Positions 7,758-14,432 of a stretch of 36,429 bases of DNA are shown in pieces. The DNA is from Planctomycetota bacterium (lineage in GTDB: Bacteria > Planctomycetota > UBA1135): positions 1-36,429 of the forward strand of contig RFGR01000063.1 of NCBI GenBank assembly GCA_003696625.1. The letters are read 5' to 3'. The notes below the pieces were generated by a model that did not search any database, was not told the DNA's origin, and saw only the letters and a list, made by a program, of their open reading frames with translations. Numbering within the stretch: the first letter of the stretch is position 1; each line of letters begins with the position of its first letter. A program made the translations under genes and the position numbers.

Positions 7758-9980
7758 GTGCGCACGTTCCCCCTTCTTCCCTTCGCTCTGCCGGCGGCAG
7801 GAATCCTGCTCGCCGGATCCCTGCTCGGCCAGGCGCCGATCTACCAGGTTCTCGGTGACAGCGCCTACGACGGTCTCGGCCGTGCCACCTGCGGTGTCGG
7901 CGACCTGAACGGCGACGGCTACCCCGAGTTCCTGGCCGGCGCCCCGCTCGACGACAACACCGGTCAGGACTCCGGCATGGCCCGGCTCTACAACGGCGCC
8001 ACCGGCCTGACCTACTTCAGCATCGACGGCGACAGCATGGCCGACGAGTTCGGCGGCGCGGTCGCCGGGGTCGGGGACGTCGACGGCGACGGTACCCCGG
8101 ACTTCGCGGTCGGCGCCCGCCTCGACGACAACCTCGCTTCGGGCGGCGGCATGGTCCGCGTCTACTCCGGCGCCACCCTGTCCGTGATCTGGCAGTGGGA
8201 CGGCACCACCGCCGACGACGCGATGGGCTGCGCGATCGCCGGCGCCGGGGACATCGACGGCGACGGCTACGCCGATGTCATCGTCGGCGCCCGGCAGCGT
8301 CAGGACGGCGCCTCGACCAACCCCGGCTACGTCAACGTCTACAGCGGCCAGACCGGTCAGGTGATCTACACCCTGACCGGCGGCACCAGCGCCAACCTCC
8401 AGTTCGGCTACTCCGTTGCCGGCGGCCGGGACGTGGACGGCGACGGCGTCAACGACATCGCGGTCGGCGCCTACGGCGACGACACCACCTTCCTGAACGC
8501 CGGCGCGGCCTGGGTGTTCTCCGGCGCCACGGGTCTGCCGCTGTTCACCGTCTACGGCGACGCCGCCCAAGACCACCTCGGCAACGCCGTCGCCCTGATC
8601 GGTGACGTCAACGGCGACGGCCTGGCCGACCTGCTGGCCTGCGCCCTCGGCGACGACACGAACGGCGTCAGTTCGGGTATGGCGCGGGTCTACGCCGGCA
8701 ACACCGGCACCGTCCTGGCGACGATCCGCGGCACCCAGACCGGCGGTGAGTTCGGCTACTCCTGCTCCGACTACGCCGACCTCAACGGCGACGGCGTCGA
8801 GGAGTTCCTGGTCGGCGGCTGGCGCGAGGATTCCACCGTCGGCGGTGACGTCGGCAAGATCCACGTCATCGACGGCGCCACCTTCACCGACCTGATGGTG
8901 GCCGAGGGCAGCACCTCGGACCGGCTCGGCTTCTCCTGCAACCGCTGCGGCGACGTCAACCTCGACGGCGTCGAGGACTTCATCGGCGGCGCCTCGCAGT
9001 ACGGCTCGCCGGGCGGCAACGGCCAGGGCTACGCGATCGTCTACGACCCGACCCAGGCGCCGCCGCCGCCGCCGGCCAAGTGGCCGAACCTGCCGACCTC
9101 CTTCGTCGCCGTCGGCAGCTCCTACAGCGACGGCTTCGACAGCTACGCCGGCGTCGTGCCGCCGCACATGGCGGTCAACGAGCTGACCACCCAGACCCGC
9201 ACCCCGGACCCGGACGCCTGGTGCAACATCGGTCAGAACGGTCCGACCACCGGTGGTGCCGCCGGGGTCACGCCCCGGAGCGGCAGCTACATGCTCGAGA
9301 TGGGCGGCACGCCGAACGGCATGACCAGCAACCACGACGTCAGCAACGGCCTGGTGATCGGCCTGAACGGCGCCGGCGCCGCCGGCCTCCTGCTCGACTT
9401 CTACGCCTGGAACCTGGGCGAGGAGTCCAGCCTCGACGACGGCGTCTGGGTCTCCAACGACGGCGTCTATTGGGAGCAGGTCTTCAACAGCTGGGTCCAG
9501 GTCTCCGGCACCGCCTGGGATCTGCAGTCGGCGATCGACCTCAGCGCCGGCACGGTCTCGACCAACGGCGACTTCTACCTCTGCATCGCCCAGTCCGACA
9601 ACTTCGAGCTGGGCGGCAACGACGGCGTCTGCGTCGACGACGTCAAGGTCTACCCGAGCGGCCCGCAGCCGCCGGTGCTGGCGGTCTACAACCTGGTCGC
9701 CGGCGGCCTGGCCACGGTCGAGGTGTCGAACAACAACCCGGGCGACGTCTGCCTGGTCGGCTACTCGCTGGTCGGCGGCGGCCCGATCAACTCGCCCTAC
9801 GGCCCGGTCTACCTGACCCCGCCCTACCGGTCGCTGCCGCCGATGGTGGCCAACGCCCAGGGCGTGGCCTCCTTCACCGGCCCGGTGCCGCCGACGGCTT
9901 CGGGCTACCCGATCTGGCTCCACGCCCTGAACCAGACCCAGGGCGTGCTGACCAACCCGCTGGCCGAGGTCATCCAATAG
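7758..9980 (+). CDS. Secreted seven-blade FG-GAP (integrin-like) beta-propeller protein
   Basis: A 740-residue exported protein. Residues 1-24 look like a signal peptide ending near LLGQ. Seven FG-GAP repeats follow at about 58-60 residue spacing, each with a calcium-loop motif like DxDGDGxxD (near residues 49, 107, 165, 225, 283, 341 and 399; the last is DVNLDGVED). That count fits one complete seven-blade propeller. A proline linker (about 435-439) leads to a beta-rich region (about 450-655) resembling MAM/jelly-roll adhesion domains, then a C-terminal beta domain of about 85 residues. Likely surface or extracellular binding; the ligand is unknown. Monocistronic: it ends in a strong terminator. 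Confidence 0.85.
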   Translation: MRTFPLLPFALPAAGILLAGSLLGQAPIYQVLGDSAYDGLGRATCGVGDLNGDGYPEFLAGAPLDDNTGQDSGMARLYNGATGLTYFSIDGDSMADEFGGAVAGVGDVDGDGTPDFAVGARLDDNLASGGGMVRVYSGATLSVIWQWDGTTADDAMGCAIAGAGDIDGDGYADVIVGARQRQDGASTNPGYVNVYSGQTGQVIYTLTGGTSANLQFGYSVAGGRDVDGDGVNDIAVGAYGDDTTFLNAGAAWVFSGATGLPLFTVYGDAAQDHLGNAVALIGDVNGDGLADLLACALGDDTNGVSSGMARVYAGNTGTVLATIRGTQTGGEFGYSCSDYADLNGDGVEEFLVGGWREDSTVGGDVGKIHVIDGATFTDLMVAEGSTSDRLGFSCNRCGDVNLDGVEDFIGGASQYGSPGGNGQGYAIVYDPTQAPPPPPAKWPNLPTSFVAVGSSYSDGFDSYAGVVPPHMAVNELTTQTRTPDPDAWCNIGQNGPTTGGAAGVTPRSGSYMLEMGGTPNGMTSNHDVSNGLVIGLNGAGAAGLLLDFYAWNLGEESSLDDGVWVSNDGVYWEQVFNSWVQVSGTAWDLQSAIDLSAGTVSTNGDFYLCIAQSDNFELGGNDGVCVDDVKVYPSGPQPPVLAVYNLVAGGLATVEVSNNNPGDVCLVGYSLVGGGPINSPYGPVYLTPPYRSLPPMVANAQGVASFTGPVPPTASGYPIWLHALNQTQGVLTNPLAEVIQ

Positions 9981-10000
9981 GCCGCCGGTCGGTCCGCTTC

Positions 10001-10038
10001 GCCGGGGCCGCCCACGCCGGGCGGCCCCGGCCCCTTTT
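10001..10038 (+). terminator. Intrinsic terminator after the FG-GAP gene
   Basis: A perfect 13-bp GC-rich stem (10001-10013 paired with 10019-10031) with the 5-base loop ACGCC is followed by CCCTTTT, ending at 10038. It begins 20 bases after the stop codon. It is the only classical rho-independent terminator I see in the window. Confidence 0.85.
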
Positions 10039-10057
10039 CGGTCCGGGCCGGGCGCGC

Positions 10058-10063
10058 TAGGCT
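10058..10063 (+). promoter_or_regulatory. Candidate -10 element for a leaderless transcript
   Basis: TAGGCT lies 6 bases upstream of ATG 10070, just after the terminator. No Shine-Dalgarno sequence is visible. With normal -10 to start-site spacing, transcription would begin at or next to the A of the start codon. No convincing -35 hexamer is visible. Confidence 0.35.
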
Positions 10064-10069
10064 CGGGAC

Positions 10070-10702
10070 ATGGCGTCGCCCCGGGATTCGGCCCCGGCCG
10101 TTCTGCGGGAACTGGTCGGGATCGCCGCGCGGGCCGTCCTGCACCGGCTCGCCGGCGGCTGCAATCTGCTCGCCGGTTGGGCTCTGCTCGGCGCTCCGGC
10201 CGAGAAGCGGCCGGCGCTCGAGGCGCGGGCCCGCGAGCAGGAAGCGCTCTGCGACCGGCTGCGTCGGCTGCTCGACCTGGCCCTGACCCCGGAGCTGCGG
10301 CCGGAGGACCTCGAGGAGGGGGAGCAGGCGACCGCGGTCCTCTTCGCCGTCCTCGGGCTCGGCGTTCCGGAGGAGAACGAGAAGCCGCCGCTGCCGGAGA
10401 TGCCGCCGGCCCTGGCTCTGGCCGGGGCGATCTGGTGTTGGTGCGTCGGTCCCGGCCGGACGATCTGGCAGCGCCAGGATCCGGACTGCCTGGTCCTGCG
10501 CTCGCCGCGGCCGCTGATCCCGCCGGCCTGGTGGCTGAGCCGCTACGCCCGCAGCGACGGCCTCAGCCTGCGACCGGACCGGCTCACCCTGCACGGTGGC
10601 GCCGGGCGGCGGCGGCGGGAGCCGCGCGAAGCCGCCGACCTCGCTCAGTCCGCGAACGCCCTCGGCACGAGGAAGCCGGGCCGGGGCGGCGACGGCAGGT
10701 AG
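10070..10702 (+). CDS. Protein of unknown function
   Basis: A 210-residue protein I do not recognise. The first half is leucine/alanine-rich and helical with many Arg and Glu; the middle has an acidic patch (EDLEEGEQ) and a short hydrophobic stretch around residues 112-126 (ALALAGAIWCWCVGP), too short to be a confident membrane helix. The last 20 or so residues run over the end of the convergent CvpA-like gene (58-base overlap) and have atypical Arg-rich composition, so the natural tail may have little function. ATG 10070 follows a -10-like hexamer closely. No neighbours suggest a role. Confidence 0.55.
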   Translation: MASPRDSAPAVLRELVGIAARAVLHRLAGGCNLLAGWALLGAPAEKRPALEARAREQEALCDRLRRLLDLALTPELRPEDLEEGEQATAVLFAVLGLGVPEENEKPPLPEMPPALALAGAIWCWCVGPGRTIWQRQDPDCLVLRSPRPLIPPAWWLSRYARSDGLSLRPDRLTLHGGAGRRRREPREAADLAQSANALGTRKPGRGGDGR

Positions 10703-11169
10703 GCGGCGAGTTCGGCGATCCGGCGGCCGACCACCGCTCCCCGGGCCTCGACCGGGCGCCGACCGCCGTCGATCCAATAGGCGGCGCAGCCGACCACGCT
10801 GGCCAGGACCAGCGAGGCGAGCAGCCCGGTCAGGGCTCCCCCGAGGCGGCCGCCCCAGCCGCGGGGGCCGTTCCCCTCGCCGGCCAGCAGGCGGCGGAGG
10901 AGGGTGAGGGCCGGCAGGACGACGAGGAACAGCGCCAGTTCCAGGCGGGCGCCGAGGACCTGAGTGTCCGGGCCGGGTCGGGTCAGGGACTCGACCAGCC
11001 GGATCAGCGGCGTGCCGAGGAGCCCGACCACGGCCAGCGACGCCAGCAGGACGAGAAGGCGGATAAACTGATGGACCGAGCCGCGGCAGGCGCCCGCCAC
11101 GAGGCCGTAGGCGGCCAGGGCCAGGGCGACCCAGTCCAGCCAATCCAGGTCAGCGAGGAAGTCGACCAC
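10645..11169 (-). CDS. CvpA-like integral membrane protein
   Basis: A 174-residue protein with about four hydrophobic helices (residues ~12-30, ~36-55, ~80-98, ~118-137). The opening, a short acidic start followed by DWVALALAAYGLVAGACRGSVHQFIRL, is the pattern of the CvpA family, inner-membrane proteins linked to colicin V production, purine-related phenotypes and envelope stress. The longer open frame is rejected: GTG 11169 has AGGAG at 11179-11183, 9 bases away, and gives the CvpA-like N-terminus. It is divergent from the 11198 gene with only 28 bases between starts and overlaps the 10070 gene at its 3' end. Assigned by topology and N-terminal pattern only. Confidence 0.65.
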   Translation of the reverse strand: MVDFLADLDWLDWVALALAAYGLVAGACRGSVHQFIRLLVLLASLAVVGLLGTPLIRLVESLTRPGPDTQVLGARLELALFLVVLPALTLLRRLLAGEGNGPRGWGGRLGGALTGLLASLVLASVVGCAAYWIDGGRRPVEARGAVVGRRIAELAAYLPSPPRPGFLVPRAFAD

Positions 11170-11197
11170 CGCGATTCTCTCCTGCCCGACGCCTCCG

Positions 11198-12760
11198 ATG
11201 CAAGCCGACGCCGAGTCCACCCGAACCCCGCTCGAACTCCTCGAGGAGCTCGAAGCGAGGGTCACCCGATCATCGGCTCTGGAGCGGGAATGGCAAGCGG
11301 CTTTCGCCGCCTTCCCGGCCTCGGGCGGACCGGGAGCCCTGCACCGGTTCCGGGAGTGGTTTCTTCTCGAACGGCCCGCGGAGGCACTCGGAGCGCCCCC
11401 GGTGGTCGCCTGGAGCCCGGAGGCGCCCGCCGCCGGCTCCTCCTGGGCGCGGTTGCTCGACAACCACCTCGGCATCTTCCGGCTGATCGGGCTCGGGCCG
11501 GACGGAGCCTGGATCCTGGAGGACCTCTGGAGCGCACGCACGCTGGTCTGGAGGGAGCAGGCCGGACAAGAGCCTCCCGGCCCCGAGGCGCTCGTCGTCG
11601 GCCGCTTCGTGGCGGCCCCGGACGGCTCGCACGAGGCCCTGCCCGGCGTCTTCCTGGTCGAATCGCCGGGGCTGGTGCAGGCCGCCCTGGCCGACCTGGC
11701 CGGCCTGCGGGCCGAGAACCCGCGTCGGCGCCTATCCCAGCTCGAATGCGAACGGCTGTTCCAGCCGCTGCACGCCGCCCGGGACGCGGTGGGGGAGGCG
11801 GTCCTGGAGCCGGAGGAGGCCCGCCGGATCTGGACCCGGCTGGCCGGGCCGGACGACCCGCCGGCGGCGGCGATCGAGGAGGAGCTCCGCCTGGCCGGCC
11901 CCTCGGCGCTGCTCGACCGGCTGGCCTTCGACACCGACCTGGACCTGGAGCGGTTGCGGCGCCTGCTGCCGGCCTGGGCGGCCGGTCTCGAGCGGCGGTC
12001 GGCGGCCGCGGGCGACCGGTCCGACGGCGGCGACGAGGACACCTGGGACGCGGCCGCCGCCCTCGAGCGCTTCGACCGTTCGCGGCGGGCCGGCATGAGC
12101 GCCGAAGAGGCCCTGCGGCGGCTGGAGACCGACCTCGGCTTCGCCGCCGGCGAGACCGCGGAGCGGCCCGATCCGGAGCCTTTCGGCCCGGTCGGCCGCC
12201 CGGCGCCGTCGATCCTGTTCCAGAGCTACCGATGGGAGCGGGAGGCCACCGGCGGGGGCTTGACACCGGCCGAGGACCGGTGTCTGGCCGACCTCGAGGC
12301 GTTCTTGGCACGGGTCGCCGCCGGGAACCAGGACCGCCCGCTGCCGCCGCACCAGATCGCGGCCTTTCTGCTCGGCGCCGGGACGGCCGAACCGGGTGGG
12401 TTGCGGCGCTCCCTCGGCCTGCTCCGCCCGTTCCTGGCCTGGGCCGAGCGGGAACAGCAGGAGCCGCTGACGGAGTTGAACGCGGGTCTGGACGGAGAGC
12501 TGGGGCGACGGCTGGAGCGGGCCGCGGCCTGCAATCTGGCCCTGGCCGGATCGGCCGCCACCGCGAGCGCCCGCCTGGCCAAGGTCGGTCCGCTCCAGGT
12601 GCAGGCCGAGGACGGGGAACTCCTCCCGGTAGAGGGAATCCCGGACGACTGCGTCGCCGAGCTGCGGGTCGGAGACTTGGTCCGCGGGGTCTGGAAGGGA
12701 GGCCGTTTCCGCGCCGCCGCCTGGATCCCGGCCGAGGCGCTGGGGCCTCAGGCCGGCTGA
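11198..12760 (+). CDS. Large cytosolic protein of unknown function
   Basis: A 520-residue protein I do not recognise. No signal peptide or membrane helix. The N-terminal ~110 residues contain an aromatic block (ALHRFREWFLLERP) followed by a beta-like section with many short hydrophobic strands; the middle is strongly charged and helical with an aspartate-rich stretch (about residues 265-290); the last ~60 residues look like a small beta-barrel (PLQVQAEDGELLPVEG, VGDLVRGVWKGGRFR). It reads as a regulatory or scaffold-type protein, which is only an impression. Starts ATG 11198, divergent from the CvpA-like gene; its last 13 bases overlap the convergent Nfu-like gene. Confidence 0.65.
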   Translation: MQADAESTRTPLELLEELEARVTRSSALEREWQAAFAAFPASGGPGALHRFREWFLLERPAEALGAPPVVAWSPEAPAAGSSWARLLDNHLGIFRLIGLGPDGAWILEDLWSARTLVWREQAGQEPPGPEALVVGRFVAAPDGSHEALPGVFLVESPGLVQAALADLAGLRAENPRRRLSQLECERLFQPLHAARDAVGEAVLEPEEARRIWTRLAGPDDPPAAAIEEELRLAGPSALLDRLAFDTDLDLERLRRLLPAWAAGLERRSAAAGDRSDGGDEDTWDAAAALERFDRSRRAGMSAEEALRRLETDLGFAAGETAERPDPEPFGPVGRPAPSILFQSYRWEREATGGGLTPAEDRCLADLEAFLARVAAGNQDRPLPPHQIAAFLLGAGTAEPGGLRRSLGLLRPFLAWAEREQQEPLTELNAGLDGELGRRLERAAACNLALAGSAATASARLAKVGPLQVQAEDGELLPVEGIPDDCVAELRVGDLVRGVWKGGRFRAAAWIPAEALGPQAG

Positions 12761-13086
12761 GCCGAGGCCGGATCCGGCGCCGCCGGCGGCCGGAACGGCT
12801 CCGGTTCGGGCAGGAAGTGCCGGACCAGAATCTCCTGGACCGCGGCCAGGATCGGTTCCCAGGCCACGGCCGGATCGCGGACGATCCGGATCCGGTCGTC
12901 CCGCAGCGTGAGGATCGCGACGCCGGGCACCGCCAGCAGCGCGTCGACCCCGGGGTGACCGGTGGTGGCGCCGGGGCGGTCCTCGGTCCAGCAGCCGCCG
13001 GGGAGGATCGGCGCCGGCAGGACGTACTCCACGCGGTTCGGGTGGAAGCGACGGATCGGAGCAGGGGCCGGATCGGGGCTGGGCAT
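12748..13086 (-). CDS. Stand-alone NifU/Nfu N-terminal-domain-like protein
   Basis: A 112-residue cytosolic protein. After a Pro/Arg-rich start it contains PNRVEYVLPAPIL...GVDALLAVPGVAILTLRDDRIRIVRDP..AWEPILAAVQEIL, which follows the plan of the Nfu/NifU N-terminal domain: an N-terminal strand of the PNPN..KF type, then the 'LFxIxGVxxVxxxxDxIxVxxxxxxxWxxI' helix-strand block. In most bacteria this domain is joined to an iron-sulfur binding CxxC domain; here that part is absent (one Cys only, at 32). It may be a partner or regulator in Fe-S assembly, but the match is by eye. ATG 13086; the 3' end overlaps the 11198 gene. Confidence 0.5.
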   Translation of the reverse strand: MPSPDPAPAPIRRFHPNRVEYVLPAPILPGGCWTEDRPGATTGHPGVDALLAVPGVAILTLRDDRIRIVRDPAVAWEPILAAVQEILVRHFLPEPEPFRPPAAPDPASAQPA

Positions 13087-13160
13087 CGGGGCAAGAGTAG
13101 GGCCGGAGGGCGGGGCTTCCCAGGTCCTTTCCCGGATCCCCCTGTTTCCCTGAAACGTCC

Positions 13161-13289
13161 GATAATATATATTATGTTGTTTTTCGGTTGTGCCGGATCC
13201 ACCGGCAGCCTAAGATTCCAGCTCTCCCGGGCGGCCTCCTGTCCCCTTCAGGCCGCGGGAACGCCGATTGTGGACAAGGCTGTGGAAAA
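13161..13289. other. AT-rich island with a perfect palindrome and two DnaA-box-like 9-mers
   Basis: In DNA that is otherwise strongly GC-rich, 13161-13185 has 21 A/T out of 25 bases, including the perfect 14-base palindrome ATAATATATATTAT (13162-13175). About 95 bases on, TGTGGACAA (13269-13277) and TGTGGAAAA (13281-13289) stand in the same orientation with 3 bases between them. Their complements, TTGTCCACA and TTTTCCACA, each differ by one base from the E. coli DnaA box TTATCCACA; TTGTCCACA is the form preferred in high-GC Streptomyces. The arrangement resembles a small replication origin or a DnaA-controlled promoter. GATAAT at 13161-13166 could also be a plain -10 element for the hydratase gene. 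Confidence 0.45.
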
Positions 13290-13839
13290 CGAAGTGGAAA
13301 GCTCGGGAGAAGTCCGGTCCGAGTGCCGGCCGTTCGAATCCTTCGTCATCGGCGAGACCCATCGCTCCACTGTGCGGGAGCTGCCGCTCGAGACCATCCT
13401 GGCCTTCGCCGAACTGACCGGCGACCGGAACCCGGTCCACACCGATCCGGAGTTCGCCCGCCGGACGCATCACCGCGGCCTGGTCGCGCACGGCCTCCTG
13501 CTCAACGCCCTGTTGGCCGGGATGGCCTACGAGTACGGGATCATGGGTCGGAACATCCTGGCCCTGGAGCACTCCGACGCCGACTATCTCGGGCCGGTCC
13601 GGCCCGGCGACCGGATCTACGGCAAGACCCGAATCCTCTCCCTCGATCCCGATGCCGGCCGGCGCTGCGGCCGGGTCCACTGGGAGGTTCGGATGTATCG
13701 GATCCGGCGGGACGGCAGCGAGCAGCTCGTCGTCCGCGCCCACTGGCGGACCTTGGTGTTCAAACAGGCCTTCCTGCCGGCTTGGTCCGGCCGATCCAAA
13801 TCGGCCGCAGGGCCTCCGGAGGCCCCTCGAGCAGACTGA
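13270..13839 (+). CDS. MaoC-type (R)-specific enoyl hydratase-like protein
   Basis: Hot-dog fold hydratase, about 189 residues. The hydratase-2 signature FAELTGDRNPVHTDPEFA is present, with the catalytic Asp and His of the GDxNPxH motif, followed by GLVAHGLLLNALLAG and YLGPVRPGDRIYGKTRI, all typical of MaoC proteins that hydrate (2E)-enoyl-CoA or act on acyl-ACP. The start is uncertain: GTG 13270, 13282 and 13294 are all in frame before the domain, and ATG 13174 would add a tail full of rare codons (CTA, AGA). Two DnaA-box-like sites overlap the 13270 and 13282 starts. It overlaps the convergent phosphatase by 80 bases. Confidence 0.8.
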   Translation: MDKAVENEVESSGEVRSECRPFESFVIGETHRSTVRELPLETILAFAELTGDRNPVHTDPEFARRTHHRGLVAHGLLLNALLAGMAYEYGIMGRNILALEHSDADYLGPVRPGDRIYGKTRILSLDPDAGRRCGRVHWEVRMYRIRRDGSEQLVVRAHWRTLVFKQAFLPAWSGRSKSAAGPPEAPRAD

Positions 13840-14374
13840 CCGACCCAGTAGGAAGTTGCAAATCGGGCCAGGCGGCCAGGGGGAGTCCGGCGGCCTCGGC
13901 CAGGATCGCCCGGGTCGGATGGAGATGGGACACGACGATCAGGTCACCCGGTCCCGACCGTTCCAGGATCCGCCGCCAGGCAGCCAGCGCCCGCCGGCGG
14001 AGGTCGCCGAGGGACTCGCCGCCGTGGCCGCGCCAGGATTCCGGGTCGGCCCGGTGGGCGGCGAGCTGACCCGGCCACCGCCGTTCGATCTCTTCCGGCC
14101 GCAAGCCGGTCCACCGCCCGCGGTCGATCTCCCGCAGGCCCGGATCGATCCGCACCTCCAGGCCGGGGTGCCGGGCCGCGATTCGTTCGGCGCCGGATCG
14201 GGCCCGCTCCAGCGGACTGGACCAGAGGGCCGTCGGCTGCGTTTCGGCCAGGAGTTCGGCCGCCGCCTCGGCCTCGGCCCGCCCGGTCGGGCTCAGCGGC
14301 ACCTCCGTGCCACCGTAGAAGACCCCGGGCCGGGGCAGCGCCACCGCGCCGTGGCGGACCAGGAACACCCGCAT
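13760..14374 (-). CDS. Histidine phosphatase family protein (CobC/phosphoglycerate mutase-like)
   Basis: A 204-residue cytosolic phosphatase. The catalytic LVRHG is at residues 5-9 (Arg7, His8), Arg57 in PLERA, the proton donor Glu82 in LREIDRG, and the second histidine His150 in VVSHLHP. Size and spacing match small bacterial branch enzymes such as alpha-ribazole-phosphate phosphatase CobC; no cobalamin genes lie nearby, so the substrate is open. ATG 14374 has TAGGGT 6 bases upstream and faces the HEAT-repeat gene at 14433. Its last 80 bases lie over the end of the hydratase gene on the other strand. Confidence 0.85.
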   Translation of the reverse strand: MRVFLVRHGAVALPRPGVFYGGTEVPLSPTGRAEAEAAAELLAETQPTALWSSPLERARSGAERIAARHPGLEVRIDPGLREIDRGRWTGLRPEEIERRWPGQLAAHRADPESWRGHGGESLGDLRRRALAAWRRILERSGPGDLIVVSHLHPTRAILAEAAGLPLAAWPDLQLPTGSVSLLEGPPEALRPIWIGRTKPAGRPV

Positions 14375-14380
14375 GGTTCC

Positions 14381-14386
14381 ACCCTA
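14381..14386 (-). promoter_or_regulatory. Candidate -10 element of the histidine phosphatase gene
   Basis: TAGGGT on the minus strand lies 6 bases upstream of ATG 14374, so transcription would start at or beside the start codon. The GGTGG within and after it could alternatively act as a weak ribosome binding site. Confidence 0.3.
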
Positions 14387-14397
14387 CCGGAACCCCG

Positions 14398-14425
14398 TTG
14401 CCCGCCGGTAATCCTCGGCTAGAGT
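14398..14425 (+). promoter_or_regulatory. Candidate promoter of the first HEAT-repeat gene, probably leaderless
   Basis: TTGCCC (14398-14403) and TAGAGT (14420-14425), each four of six matches to consensus, are 16 bases apart. The -10 ends 7 bases before ATG 14433 and there is no Shine-Dalgarno sequence, so the mRNA probably starts at the start codon. Confidence 0.4.
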
Positions 14426-14432
14426 TCGGACC

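Noticed and set aside
10177-13269. A single plus-strand frame open from 10177 through the hydratase end
   Set aside because: Only the part after about 13270 has protein-like composition and a domain. The rest is Arg/Gly/Pro-rich shadow of genes on both strands.
13174-13269. ATG 13174 as hydratase start (would give a lipobox-like LFFGC N-terminus)
   Set aside because: The extension uses rare codons (CTA, AGA, TGT), and a lipoprotein signal makes no sense on a cytosolic hot-dog hydratase. GATAAT 7 bases upstream does fit the leaderless pattern, so this start is unlikely rather than impossible.
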